Assembly: GCA_015698045.1 (NCBI GenBank)
Contig: BLAL01000004.1
Location: 682,001-746,000 of the forward strand
DNA from: Rhizophagus clarus
Lineage: Eukaryota; Glomeromycota; Glomeromycetes; Glomerales; Glomeraceae
Length of the DNA stretch: 64,000 nt
Direction: 5' to 3'
Below, one piece after another: positions 32,840-44,545 of this stretch (position 1 is its first letter; every line of letters starts with the position of its first letter). The position numbers were made by a program, and so were the translations under genes. The notes under the pieces are model-generated. The model was given only the letters and a program-made list of their open reading frames with translations. It had not been told where the DNA came from and searched no databases.

Positions 32840-34441
32840 TTATAAGTAATCAACGTTCTTAATAAAATTGTGACTATAACAAGATAGATATAAATCATCA
32901 AAATTTCGAACCCTAATATTATGTAATTTAAATTCCTTCACTTCATCTTTTAAATTAGACAAATCTTCCTTTTTAAAATTCATAATGCCTAAATACTTGA
33001 CTCTTTGCTCCTTCATAATAAATTTCTTTATGTAATGTAAAATACCATCACTACCACCTTTTTGTTTGATTAACAACTTATTAATAAAGATATTCTTAGA
33101 ATCTTCTAAGAATACCTCAAAATCACTTTCTTCAATAACAAGAACCAAATTTAAGTATTCTAGTTTAAAAGGGAGGATTTGTCCTAAATTTTTTAATATA
33201 ATTGAACTACATTCAATATTATCGTTCATTAATCGATGATCTCTTACACTAATTGAAAGATAATTGAGATTTTGTTTATTACTTTCAATTAAATTGAATA
33301 ATGAATAAACAATTTGACCTTCTAACCCAAAAAATTCTAAAAACTTGACATTTTTACAATATTCTGTAATTAATTTAAATAATTGTTGTTGTAATAAAAG
33401 TGTTGGATTAAATACAGTATTTCTAAACCCGAAATTTTTCAAATAACAACCAGATTTTTGTAATAATAATCTTAATAACTGAATTTGTGGAATTTCACTT
33501 ACAAATAGAGATTTTAATTTAAATGGTCTAGTTAAACTAACAATTTGTTGAACAAAACTAGCATCTAAAGAATAACAATAAATGATATGAACAGATTCTA
33601 AAACATTTAATTGTTCAAATGTTTCATTTAAATTGACTATACCGTCGAAATTAACATGATATAATAAGATTGTTTTTAAGGTATTTGAATAATCATGATC
33701 TTTTGATGATAATAATAATGATTGATATAAAGGGTAATAAGTACTATAAAATGAAATTTTTTCAAGATTTTGATGTAAATTAATTATTTGTAATATACAA
33801 TTTTTAATTAACATACGTTCATTACTATTGTAGTGATATTCAGAAATAGTAAGATTACCAATATAAAGATTTAAATTTTTAATATTGTAAATAAAATTTG
33901 TATTTTGCAAAATTAATTCAAGAACATCTTTAGAATAATTATAATCACAATTCATGATCTCAATTTCAAAAGTATGTAAATTTACTTCATTTTCAATAAA
34001 TGTTTTAAATAATGATAGATGAATCAATTTCTTAAAATTAAATACCGAATGTAAATCTCCGTTAAGTTTTAAAGTTTCAACAACAGCAACTTCAGCCCAA
34101 CTTTCGATAGAAGAAATAATCTCCCGTGTATTCAAATATTTTAAAAAACTGGGATAATTAAACAGTGTATTCGAAGATAGTGAATTATAAATAATATTAT
34201 ATTCATTTAATTTCGTTTTTAAATCATCATTTAAATTATTGTGTAAGTAAATTTCGATAAAATTATGATTTTCCGTAAAAGTTGAAAATGGATTTTCCCA
34301 TAATAATGGAATCGCTAAACGACACCATAATCTATTAACTAAAATACATGAATGTAAAGTTGAAAAATCATTTTGAAAATATTTGATTATTTCATATGTT
34401 AATTCAGGTAAATCCCCTGAAAATATTTTTGAACATGACAT
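32840..34441 (-). CDS. F-box protein with leucine-rich C-terminal part
   Basis: Intact 533-aa frame, third member of a head-to-tail minus-strand array with remnants A and B. Residues about 5-50 form the F-box-type segment (SGDLPELTYEIIKYFQNDFS, LVNRLWCRLAIPLLWENPF). The rest is leucine-rich with the family blocks LYQSLLLSSKDHDYSNTLKT, FEQLNVLESVHIIYCYSLDA, LLLQKSGCYLKNF and FIMKEQRVKYL. ATG 34441 sits in TTACAATG context. The N-terminal 45 residues are nearly identical to those of the gene at 40232, so the two are recent paralogues. Expected role: Skp1-binding substrate receptor of an SCF ubiquitin ligase; target unknown. Confidence 0.9.
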   Translation of the reverse strand: MSCSKIFSGDLPELTYEIIKYFQNDFSTLHSCILVNRLWCRLAIPLLWENPFSTFTENHNFIEIYLHNNLNDDLKTKLNEYNIIYNSLSSNTLFNYPSFLKYLNTREIISSIESWAEVAVVETLKLNGDLHSVFNFKKLIHLSLFKTFIENEVNLHTFEIEIMNCDYNYSKDVLELILQNTNFIYNIKNLNLYIGNLTISEYHYNSNERMLIKNCILQIINLHQNLEKISFYSTYYPLYQSLLLSSKDHDYSNTLKTILLYHVNFDGIVNLNETFEQLNVLESVHIIYCYSLDASFVQQIVSLTRPFKLKSLFVSEIPQIQLLRLLLQKSGCYLKNFGFRNTVFNPTLLLQQQLFKLITEYCKNVKFLEFFGLEGQIVYSLFNLIESNKQNLNYLSISVRDHRLMNDNIECSSIILKNLGQILPFKLEYLNLVLVIEESDFEVFLEDSKNIFINKLLIKQKGGSDGILHYIKKFIMKEQRVKYLGIMNFKKEDLSNLKDEVKEFKLHNIRVRNFDDLYLSCYSHNFIKNVDYL

Positions 34442-34522
34442 TGTAAACGAAGATAAAGAAAAAGGGCGATATCAAATTTTGTGCCAACTTTGGTAAGTTA
34501 TATCAATTTTCGGAACGGGGAT

Positions 34523-34552
34523 TCCGATATTCGTCGCACAGATCATGCCAAA
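34523..34552 (-). promoter_or_regulatory. F-box family upstream element
   Basis: On the minus strand: TTTGGCATGATCTGTGCGAC then GAATATCGGA, 82 bp before ATG 34441. It is preceded by GTTACACACAATTA, as in the genes at 40232 and 50080. Confidence 0.65.
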
Positions 34553-35635
34553 TAATTGTGTGTAACACGTTCCATAAATTAGGCGCAATTGGTGCTTCGA
34601 TCCGAATAAAAACCGTCAAATTTATAATTAGGCCGCCAACTTTTACGTTTATATCACGTGATGTAAACGCTAATAGCCAAAAAGGAGGTTTGTTACCCGA
34701 TAAAATTGGAGAAATTGGAGCACACAAAGGTTACACGATATTCCGGATATTACAAAATGGAATTTTGTAATTCGATCACTTAATTCTGGCGGATTTGTTT
34801 CAAAATGGCCAAATGACCTGGTCATTTTATCATCACTGATCCGGATGGATCTAAGCAATAACTTTTTAATTCAGGACATTTGTTGTAATTTTGGTAAGTT
34901 CAAAAATAAATGATAAATGAAATTAATAGTAATAGAAACAATTATAGTAAAATTTATCTTAATATAAATATGAAGAGTAGATATTAGTTTGAAAAAAGAT
35001 GGCAAAATTGGTGGTTTCTCATTTTTGTTTTAAAAAAGAAGTTTCCATTCGTTTCTTAAATGAAATTTTTTTTAAAATGTGCATTGTGCAACTTTAGTTT
35101 TTTTTTTCTATCCAATAATTTTAAATTAAATGATCTTTCGGCTCACATTATATCTTCTCTTTTACTAAAAAATTTCAAAATAAATAGTCAGAAGGTCATT
35201 AATCTTCTAAACGTTACGAAATAGAATAACTTATCATTTATTATTTGATAGAGGTATTCAGGAAGAGAAAAATAAGTATTTTTTTTTAAATTTTTTATTC
35301 GAGTGATAGTCTTCGTTGCAGGATAACGAGACTTAATATTTTGCGACATTCCGTCGAAATTTGGAGACGAAAAATTAATAAAAATGTGTTAAGATCTTTA
35401 AATCGTTAAAGCTAGTATATGTCAATAAGAAAAATATGAAAATAAATTCCTTAAAGGAAACTAGACGGTTTCATTTATTATGGAGGCCCTTCGCGTACGA
35501 TAAATTAAGAGTGAAATATATATATCGCAAAGTGTAAAGAGTCAACAGAAGATTCTATCAATCGATTTTAAAATAATATACATAAAAACGGAAATTTTTC
35601 TTTTGATAATGGATCAGTTAAACGTTCTAAATCAC
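34553..35635. other. no gene seen
   Basis: The open frames at 34503-34858 on both strands overlap the upstream region of the F-box gene and show no motif. The rest is AT-rich spacer. Confidence 0.4.
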
Positions 35636-35639
35636 TGCA

Positions 35640-36355
35640 CTTAAGACTTTTGTAATAATGATTGTAATGGGACAATCTTACATATTTTAAATGGTTTGGT
35701 CAAATTAACTAGTATTTAAAGGATAACAATAAGCGATATGAACATAGTCAAAGACATATAGTATTTAAATAATAATGATTGGTAAACTATTATAACTAAA
35801 TAAATTTTTTTTAAGATTGTGATGTGATTAGTTTTTAATTGGCATTTTTTCATTATTATGTATAATATAAAGTTTAAATTTTTATTATTTCAAAGAAACA
35901 TTTATAAAATTAATTCAAGAACTTATTTAAAATATGTTTTTTGTAAGAGAACTCAATTTTGAGGGTATGTAGATTTACTTCATTTTCAATGAATATTTTA
36001 ATAGTGATGAACTAATCTTCTGAAATTAGATATTGAACATGCATCTGAATTTTGTAAAAAATATCTACTTTTAGATTTTAAAGTTCTAAAAGCATCAACC
36101 CACTTTCTAACATTCTAATAATTTTTATCCATTTAATTTTAATTCTCCGTTTAAATTATGTGGGCAAATATCAATAAAATTCTGTATTAATGGAAAATGG
36201 ATTTTCTCATAATAATGGAATCGTCAAACGAGTGAAACGACACCATAATCTGTTATCTAAATACATGAAAGTTAATAATAAGTCATTCTAAAATATTTTA
36301 TAACTTCACATGTTAATTCTGGTAAATCTCCCGAAAATATTTTTTAACAAGACAT
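35640..36355 (-). pseudogene. F-box gene remnant (N-terminal half)
   Basis: From ATG 36355 the minus strand reads MSC, a TAA stop at codon 4, then KIFSGDLPELTCEVIKYF in frame. It then runs through a shifted F-box (CHHLTRLTIPLL-like, with a GAGTGAAAC insertion) and degraded leucine-rich sequence to the 'VHIAYCYP' region near 35720. The C-terminal half is absent. The upstream element is still visible at about 36430-36455 (GAGTTGTGCGACAGTATCAG). Confidence 0.8.
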
Positions 36356-36825
36356 GTTAAGCGAAGAGAGAAAAAGAAGTATGTGTGTCATTTGTGTTGA
36401 TTTATATATATTATGGAGATTCTGATACTGTCGCACAACTCACGGCTTCTATCCACATCTAATAAATCTTTGACGTGCTTTACACATTATTTTTTCTAAA
36501 TTATCACCATTTCCAAAATTTAATTTTAAATAAATTTCATAAAGAAACATTAAAATAAATTACTAAAATAATATTAAGACTGTATCACCTTTAATTGTCA
36601 ATTTTTTTAAAAAAAATCTGACGTTCATATTGTATAAACATGTTAACATACTATTTAAAGATTATTTTTCAAATTTTTATTAAAAAATAATAAAATCAAA
36701 CTGTCTGACCGATCTTAATGCCATTTTAAAACTCTTTTTTGACTTAATTTTATTAAAATCAAAGAAAAAGAAAATAAAAATAAAAAAATTAAAAAGTTTG
36801 TTAAATTTACTTAATGCTGTATTAA
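36356..36825. other. no gene seen apart from the upstream element near 36440
   Basis: AT-rich spacer. The minus-strand frame 36680-36934 runs into the adjacent MITE and is not a gene. Confidence 0.4.
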
Positions 36826-37011
36826 CCCTATAAAAAAATGAATACGTTTTTATATGGAATTTGTATTGAAAGGTACGTTTATATACTGAGGGAATTGGAC
36901 AATTTTCCGTATCTCTCACTATTATAAACCGCATTTTTCAGTAACTTTCAGCCTTTAAACATATTTCTCAGTATAAATTCCGTATAAAAACGTATCTATT
37001 TTTTTATAGGG
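36826..37011. mobile_element. MITE, 186 bp, CCCTATAAAAAAAT termini
   Basis: The left end CCCTATAAAAAAATGAATAC then GTTTTTATATGGAATTTGTA and the inverted right end CCCTATAAAAAAATAGATAC then GTTTTTATACGGAATTTATA match over about 40 bp with few differences. Non-coding. No convincing target duplication. The same terminal word ends the larger element at 58907-59555 and the fragment ending at 14053. Confidence 0.8.
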
Positions 37012-38435
37012 CAATTGTGAATGCTAAATTTATTAAGTTTAGGCATCTCATTCTCTTCTAACCTGAAAAAAATGTTTGGCAAAAATTAGCATCAAAAAAA
37101 AAATATTATAAAATTACGTGCCATTACCATGTTTTAATTCTACAAACTTTCAAAGTTAAACAAATTGTTAAGTTGAAGTGACTTAAATAAAATAAAATAA
37201 ATTGTTTTCATAAAAATTGAATACTCTTCACAGATTTTAATCATTAATGTTGGGGATTTTTTGACATGGAATGCCATATAAAGTTAGCTATTTTATATCT
37301 GAATTTCAGAAATAAATCTGAATTTAATCCAGGTTTATTTATGTAATCCGCCGAATGTCGTTTTCATTTAGATCGAGTTTACTAATCTTACCGAATTCAA
37401 TTTTTCGTTTCTGATTGGTTAGATACAATTCATGTACAGTATGTTGTTATAGTGTCATTTTTTAATAATCCAATGAATTTATTTTTGTGGCTTTCATATA
37501 TTTTTGTTATGTCGCTGGATTCAAGTGATATTGATGTCTACTTTTTTCTTGGTCAACATAATGTGTGGGAAGATCAGTATTAAAGATGATAATATACCAG
37601 ATTGACTAATCGTAATTATCCGATTAGAGCAATAGCGTAAATTATTTACTGCAACTAAGCTTCTAGTTTTGCTTTGATTGTTATATGCATGACATATTTT
37701 AGTAATTTAATTGAAGTAATGAATTTACTAATTATCCAATACGGCTGAAAAGGTTTTTTTAAAAAAAAGTAATTTTGGTTTATATCAAATTAAACTTCTT
37801 AAAGACTATCTAAATCAGTAATATATATTACTGATCAACTTTAGTTTAATCCTCTTTATTAAATGGATTCAGTTAACAATTAATAAATTTTTCAAAAGTT
37901 GCCCAAACAATAATGACTATATAATAAAGCTGCCGGAAAATTAACTTCGCTAATAGCATAATAATTCGTGCTCCTTTTGGTTCCTTAATTTATTCCTTTA
38001 TTCCTGTCGTTGCGTTTCCGACTTTTTGATAATATTTATTATCGTTATTTCGTTACATTAATCGGTAATGCTGGGTATTTTGCAATGGAATTATTATTAC
38101 TACAATGCTTTGACTACTTTTGTTTTTCTTACCTCTATCCTCATTTTTCTTTTCAATTCCTTTTCTTCAAATTTACATTGAATATCATTTGATTTATAAG
38201 TACTGTTATTTTGTTTAATTTTTCCTTCAACGGAGAACCAAATAAATACAAATAAAGTAAGTATAGCGGAAAATTAAACAATATCCAATAAGCAAAGTTA
38301 CTGTATATCATGTCAATCATTATATTAAAGCATGGAGGTCTTAATAAATCTTTATAAACAATAAAATTCTTTATAAAAGAGTAAAATATTTATTTATTAT
38401 TGAGCTTATATAAATTTATAAGCAATATGAAAGAA
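37012..38435. other. no gene seen
   Basis: AT-rich DNA. The plus-strand frame 38010-38192 is Phe/Tyr/Leu-rich and has no support beyond length. Confidence 0.4.
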
Positions 38436-38439
38436 TTTT

Positions 38440-39241
38440 ACTAAATGATTAATTAATTCCCTTTACAAAAATCACATATGTCAATTAGTAAATTATAATA
38501 ACTTTGCTTCCTCTTTCAATAAACTTAAAACTTTACTGGTACTATAACTAAATCTATATAATATAGCTTCAGTAAAACAGTTATAAAATACTCAACCATT
38601 TATTTTTTCTAATATATTCTTTAACAGAAGGTAAAATATTTTGTATTGATCAACAATTTTTTAATAAAAGTATCTAGACAATTTTTAAAAATAATATAAA
38701 GACTCAAACTTAAATATTTTAATTTAGAAGAAAAGATTTGTCCTAAATTTTGCAATATGATTGAATTACATTCAGCTTTGGCTTCCATGAATTAATTGAA
38801 AGGTGCTTAAGACTTTGTTTAATATTTTCAATTAATTTGAATATTAGGTAAATGATCTGACTTTCAAATCCATATAGATCAAGAAATTTAATATTTTTAC
38901 AAGAATTAATAATTAATACTATTAATTGATGTTTGATTATAATGATGTACTATAATTAAATCTAAATCCAAAAATTTCTAAATAATCACCAGATTTTTGT
39001 AATAATAATTGTAATGTTTCAATTTGCAAATTCTCCCCTATAAATAAAGATTTTAATTTAAATGGTCTAAATAAATTAATAATTCGTTGAGTCAAATTAG
39101 CATTTAAAGAATAGTGATGGGACACCACAATCTATTAACTAAAATGCATGAATATAAAAGTTGAAAAATAATTTTGAAATACTTCATAATTTCATATGCT
39201 AATTCTGGTGAATCTCCTGAAGATATTTTTGAACATGACAT
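38440..39241 (-). pseudogene. F-box gene with large internal deletion
   Basis: From ATG 39241: MSCSKISSGDSPELAYEIMK, a shift near the ISTLHSC region, VNRLWC, then an abrupt jump to HHYSLNANLTQRIINLFRPF and KLKSLFIGENLQIETLQLLL. In intact paralogues these points are about 240-250 codons apart, so roughly 0.7 kb has been deleted from the F-box to the middle of the leucine-rich part. Frames remain broken down to the tail near 38450. The upstream element is present but eroded (AATTGCGTGGCAAATATCGA near 39270). Confidence 0.8.
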
Positions 39242-39299
39242 ATTGTAATTGCAAGCGTAAAAAGGATATCGATATTTGCCACGCAATTCAATCAATCAA

Positions 39300-40135
39300 T
39301 TATCATGTTTTAATGAATAGGCGCAGTTTTAACTAACGAGACGCGTATTTAACACTAATATAAAAATGCTATTATGGTGTGGCGACTATGGCGAGGTACC
39401 AATATATACATTTATGTATGTATATAAAAGAAAAGTATTGCAGTTATCGTTTTATTGCTGTTTTCAGAAATATTAGCAATTGAGATAATGATCACTTCTA
39501 AGATGAACACATCGAACACAAATTGAATACTATAAAAAATTATGTAAACTTGAATATGTATGCAAGTAGTATAATTTTATATAAAAGCTATTTTTATCAT
39601 TTTCAAAACGAAAAAATTTGAAAATTCTGTTAAACACAACACAAACACAAGTAAAACATAAGCAAGTACAAATATCCATATGTTAATATATCTTAATTTA
39701 CTTTTTTATGCGCACGATATAAAATATGTACTGTACTGCCAAAGTTTTGATATGTGTATTGGTTGTGAAATGATCGACGTTTAATTGTTCAACATTTTAG
39801 TTCTGAGTACTCAATTTATACGATAGAGGATTGATTCACTATTGAGTCATCTCAATTCAATTAATGGTTCTATACAATATATACAAAGAACATTCAATTT
39901 CTTCAATTTATTTACATAGCAAGATAAATCAGAAAGTTATGACATTGCTTTGATTAAATTGTCATAATTTTCAAATAACATGAACCGATCTCTGTGTGGT
40001 ATGTAAATCACTTTAAGTCTTTAATTGATATCACTTTATGCCTAAGCTTAGTGGAAGTCATGCAATCGCATGTTATGTATTAGCCAATCAAATTTTGGAA
40101 TTAGGCGTAACATGTAAATACGTTACACACATTAA
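39300..40135. other. no gene seen
   Basis: AT-rich spacer upstream of the F-box gene at 40232. The frame 40038-40274 runs over the promoter element and into that gene, so it is not independent. Confidence 0.4.
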
Positions 40136-40162
40136 TTGGCATAAATTGTGCGACAATGTCGT
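40136..40162 (+). promoter_or_regulatory. F-box family upstream element
   Basis: TTGGCATAAATTGTGCGACA then ATGTCGT, 70 bp before ATG 40232, preceded by CGTTACACACATTAA. Confidence 0.65.
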
Positions 40163-40231
40163 TCCTATAATTTACCAAACTGCCATAATAAAACAATTTG
40201 ATACTTCCCTTTTTCTCTGTCTCCACTTACA

Positions 40232-41854
40232 ATGTCGTGCTCAAAAATATTTTCAGGAGATTTACCTGAGTTAACATACGAAATTATAAAATATTTTCAG
40301 AATGATTTTTCAACTTTACATTCATGTATTCTAGTTAATAGATTATGGTGTCGTTTAACGATTCCATTATTATGGGAAAATCCATTTTCAGCTCCTATAA
40401 AAAATTTTAATTTTATCGAAATTTACTTACGTAATCTAAATGATGATACAAAAACGAAATTAAATGATTGTAATATTAATGGTAATTTCCTATCACCTTC
40501 AAATACATTTTTCAATTATCTTAGTTTTATAAAATATTTGAATCTATGGGGGTTTGTTTTTTCTGTTGAAAGTTGGTCTCAAAAAACTGTTGAAATTTCA
40601 AGACCCAAAAATAGAAATTTAACTTTGATAAATAATTTCAAAAGATTAACTCAAATATCATTATTTAAAATGTTTATTGAAAATGAAGTGAATTTACATA
40701 ATCTTGATGTTGAAATCTTCACCTTTAATAGTTATATTACTTATTATAATGATATTTTTAAATTGATGTTACAGAATCCAAATTTCATTCATAATGTTAG
40801 AAATTTAAACCTTTATATTAATGGTAATTCCATAGTTCGCAACAAAAGTGAATACAAGTTAATCAAGTATCATATATTACAAATAACTGATTTACATCAA
40901 AATCTTAAAAGAATTTCATTAAGTTATAATAATTTTACTTTATATCAATCATTATTATTATCAAAAGATTATAATTGTTCAAATACTTTAAATACTATCA
41001 TATTTTATCGTATTGATTTTAAAGGTATAGTCAATTTAAACAAAATATTTGAACAATTAAATGCTTTAGAATCTGTTCATATCATTTATTGTTCTTCTTT
41101 AAATACTGGTTTTATTCAACAAATTATAAGTTTAACTAAACCATTTAAACTAAGGTCTTTATTTTTAAATGAAAGATCACAAATTGATGAATCATTACTA
41201 TTATTATTACAAGAATCTGGTGGTTATTTGGAGAATTTTGAATGCAAATTTGGACATAATTATAGTTTATCATTTAAGCAACAAATACTTGGATCAATTA
41301 TGAAATATTGTAAAAATATCAAATTTCTTTATTCATGTGAATTTGAAAATACGATTATGTATCTAATGCTTGAATTCATTGAAAGTATGAAACAAAATCT
41401 TAATTACCTTACATTTAGTGTATTTAATGATGATATATTCTCAAATAATAATAATTTTGAATGGAATTCAACCATAATAATGAATTTAGGACAAGTCCTA
41501 CCTTCCAAACTAGAATATTTAAATTTGAGACTTCGGATTAAAACAAGTGATTTTGAAGTATTTCTAAAAAATTCACAGGATACTTTTATTAATAAATTAT
41601 TGATCAATAATATAGAAGGTCAAGATATTTTACTTTATATAAAGGAATATATTATGAAAAAAAGGAGAGTTAAATATTTGGCTATTATGGATTACTTTAA
41701 AAATACACCAGGTAATACAAATAATGTAATATATGATAGTAAGCAATTGTTTTTCTTAGAAGATGAAGTGGAAGAATTTAGATTGTATGATATTAAAGTG
41801 CAAGATTATTATTCCATGGTTGTTAAGGCGTATGATTTTAAAGTAAGAAATTGA
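40232..41854 (+). CDS. F-box protein with leucine-rich C-terminal part
   Basis: Intact 540-aa frame. The F-box-type segment covers residues about 5-50 (SGDLPELTYEIIKYFQNDFS, RLWCRLTIPLLWENPF). The leucine-rich remainder shows LYQSLLLSKDYNCSNTLNTI, FEQLNALESVHIIYC, LLLQESGGYLENF and YIMKKRRVKYLAI. Near the C-terminus it has an extra stretch (DYFKNTPGNTNNVIYDSKQL) absent from the genes at 14585 and 34441 but partly comparable to one in 55668-57302. ATG 40232 lies in CTTACAATG context. It is the partner in similarity of the gene at 32840-34441 but on the opposite strand. A likely SCF substrate receptor with unknown target. Confidence 0.9.
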   Translation: MSCSKIFSGDLPELTYEIIKYFQNDFSTLHSCILVNRLWCRLTIPLLWENPFSAPIKNFNFIEIYLRNLNDDTKTKLNDCNINGNFLSPSNTFFNYLSFIKYLNLWGFVFSVESWSQKTVEISRPKNRNLTLINNFKRLTQISLFKMFIENEVNLHNLDVEIFTFNSYITYYNDIFKLMLQNPNFIHNVRNLNLYINGNSIVRNKSEYKLIKYHILQITDLHQNLKRISLSYNNFTLYQSLLLSKDYNCSNTLNTIIFYRIDFKGIVNLNKIFEQLNALESVHIIYCSSLNTGFIQQIISLTKPFKLRSLFLNERSQIDESLLLLLQESGGYLENFECKFGHNYSLSFKQQILGSIMKYCKNIKFLYSCEFENTIMYLMLEFIESMKQNLNYLTFSVFNDDIFSNNNNFEWNSTIIMNLGQVLPSKLEYLNLRLRIKTSDFEVFLKNSQDTFINKLLINNIEGQDILLYIKEYIMKKRRVKYLAIMDYFKNTPGNTNNVIYDSKQLFFLEDEVEEFRLYDIKVQDYYSMVVKAYDFKVRN

Positions 41855-43635
41855 TTAAAAAATAGCATTCTTTAAATTATCTAAATTGGTATTAAAGAAT
41901 TAAATTTGATTATAAATTTATGTATTCAAAAATAAAGTATTCATTCATTTCTAAGAGATTACATAAATTTTTATTATTTACAACCATTTTATTAAATCTA
42001 AGAATCGGAACAAGCTTGAAATTCTGTAGTTTATGAAAATTATTTTTCTGTTATACTTTGTTTGTGATATACCATACGACCATATGAAAGAACTTATAAA
42101 TTTATTTATGAAATCTTTTTATTACATAATCAAAAATCAATTTTTTATTGCATTTCTTGAATTAGTTCATTTACGCCAGTCAATTATTATTTGACATGGA
42201 TTACATCATTTAGAAAATATGTGCTAGTATATAATTCACTTTTAAGTACAATAACATGGTCCTTTGTATCAATATTCTATATATTTATGACAAAAATTTT
42301 CCTCTAATAAAAAAAATGGTTTCTCAAATTCCTGCTGATCAAATTTCATATTGACTTCTGCTAAATAGTGTTCATTCCTTTTCTGATAATATTTATAATA
42401 AGTATTTGAAGTGAACTGATAAACCTTGTTAAGATATTCAATATTAAATGTTTTTAAAAAAAAATCTATAATATATTCTAAAATTAATTTTATTTAAAGC
42501 ATTTAATAAACATGGTATAAATTACAACTAAATGCTCTTCGATTTGTATATAGGATTTCGTTAGTAAATAACTGTTATGTACGGTATAACTTTCCGACTC
42601 TTTTGGTTTCGATCTAATCAATTTGATAATATATTAGATCTTATATTTAAGTATATTTTTGAGTTTATTTTCAAAAAGTATAACTTTGAAAATATATCTT
42701 ATTAACCTTTGTTATAAATTACGTATGTTTATAAATTTGCTTTTTTTTTTTACTATTTCCTCTTTTATTATCTCCTACTTTATTATCTACTTGCATTTAC
42801 TCTTTTCCTCCCTATTTTTCTTTTATTTAATTTATTTCAATCTTTATTACTCTATTACATCACTCGTTCCGTATTTTCCTTTACTAATCAGACCTTCATG
42901 TAATTTATTTTGACTCGTATTCATTCCAGATTCTTTATCATCTTTAATATAATGTAATGTCGTTTTTCTCATTATTTCTCTCTTATTTTGATTCTATTTT
43001 TATTTCTATCATTGTGTCAATTTATAGTTAACAAATAATAAAAAAAATAGGATGATTTTCCGCATGTATTCTTTTAATTTATTTTCCTTTATTCAATTGC
43101 TTTCAATATTACAACATTTTGGATGTTTCTAATTTCAGTTTGTATTGGTTTTTTACATTGAAATACTCCTTCCCCCAAATTATATTATTCCTCTTTGATA
43201 ATACTCTATTTCTTATTTACATCCTAAAAATTCTGAATTTATATTATATATTTTCAGTTCGTATAGTATTGTGTATACTGGTAGCATATTCAATAAATTA
43301 GTATTGTTTGTATTCGTATTACACAATATCCAGTACGAATAATTTAATTCTTAAATAAAATTAGTCATAAATGTTGATTTATTTAGACTTATTTATATTT
43401 ATAAAGCGTGCTTTCGATCTCAAATTTATAAATTTTTCTGTTTACTAAATAATTCACTTAAGATAAATAAATTTATAAAGTAACTTTATTATTTAGTTAT
43501 AAATAACTAGCCGTTAAACCTGTTATTCCGCAATTTTACTCTGCAACGTCATATAACATACACGTGATGTTATCAGTATGATGGTTAAGTCTAAAGTCTA
43601 TAAACGTGATTTTTATGCAGTTTACTCTATATAAT
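41855..43635. other. no gene seen
   Basis: AT-rich DNA. The frames 42659-42913 and 43119-43301 are hydrophobic because of T-richness and start at weak sites. Confidence 0.45.
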
Positions 43636-44283
43636 GCTCCGCATGAGCCAGCTCGAGTCGAGCTACAGTCTAGCTCAGCTCAGCTCACTTTAGCTCGAGC
43701 TGGCTCGAGCTTTATAATTGGAAAAACGGTTCGCAACATTTTTCATTAAAACAATTAAAAAAACCATTGCAAACCATTTTTTTTTTAATTAAAATGATAC
43801 TGAAAAATGTTTTTGCAACATTATTCATTAAAACAATTAAAAAAAATGTTGCGAACCATTTTTTTTAATTAAAATAATGCTGAAAAACGTTTCGCAACAG
43901 TTTTTGTTAAAACAATTAAAAAAAGTGAAATGTTTTTTTTTTAATTAAATTAATATTAATATTGAAAAACGTTTTCACAACGTTTTTCATTAAAACAATT
44001 AAGAAAACATTGTGAACCGTTTTTTTAATCAAAATAATATTGAAAAATGTTTGCAACATTTTTCACTAAAACAATTAAAAAAATGTTGCAAAATGTTTAA
44101 TTATTAAAAATATGATAGATCAAGCTGGCTTGCGAGGTGAGCCAAGCCCTGTTACCAGTTCAGCTTAGCTCGCCAAGCTAAATAACTGGCTCGCGAGCCA
44201 TCAAATCGTTTTAAACGTGGCTCAGCTTGGCTCAGCTTGAAAAGTTCAGGCTAGCTCACGAGCTGGCTCAGCTCATGCGGAGC
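43636..44283. mobile_element. inverted-repeat element, 648 bp, with palindromic internal tandem repeats
   Basis: The ends GCTCCGCATGAG…CCAGCTCG and its complement (44283 inward: GCTCCGCATGAGCTGAGCCAGCTCGTGAGC) enclose GC-richer flanks full of GCTCGAGC / GAGCCAGCTC words and an AT-rich core. The core (43722-44105) is about five units of about 80 bp. Each unit has GCAACATTTTT on one side and a complementary AAAAATGTTGC on the other around ATTAAAACAATTAA, so each unit is itself an imperfect palindrome. No coding capacity and no clear flanking duplication. Confidence 0.75.
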
Positions 44284-44381
44284 TTTAACTCTATGCTATT
44301 TATAACATAGTTCGAAAGCATAAAGTTTTTATAATGGATCCAATTTACTGGTTTATAATTTATAATTACAGCGATTTTATA

Positions 44382-44510
44382 TAAACGTTACAGGTACACA
44401 GGTATAAATTCGTAGTCTAAACATCACGGATACACAGGTATAAATTGTAGTCTAAACGTTACGGGTACACAAATATAAATAAGTAATCTAAGCATTACGG
44501 TAACACAGGA
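44382..44510 (+). repeat. ~36-bp tandem repeat, about 3.5 copies
   Basis: The unit AAACGTTACAGGTACACAGG then TATAAATTCGTAGTCT is repeated with substitutions (AAACATCACGGATACACAGG, AAACGTTACGGGTACACAAA, AAGCATTACGGTAACACAGG). It is followed by a short ATAGTAGAT microsatellite at 44522-44550. Confidence 0.7.
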
Positions 44511-44545
44511 AAACAATTATTATATAGTAGATATAGTAGATATAG

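Noticed and set aside
43722..44105. Regular ~80-bp repeats that might suggest a CRISPR array
   Set aside because: The units are contiguous, diverged and palindromic with no unique spacers, in a eukaryotic genome.
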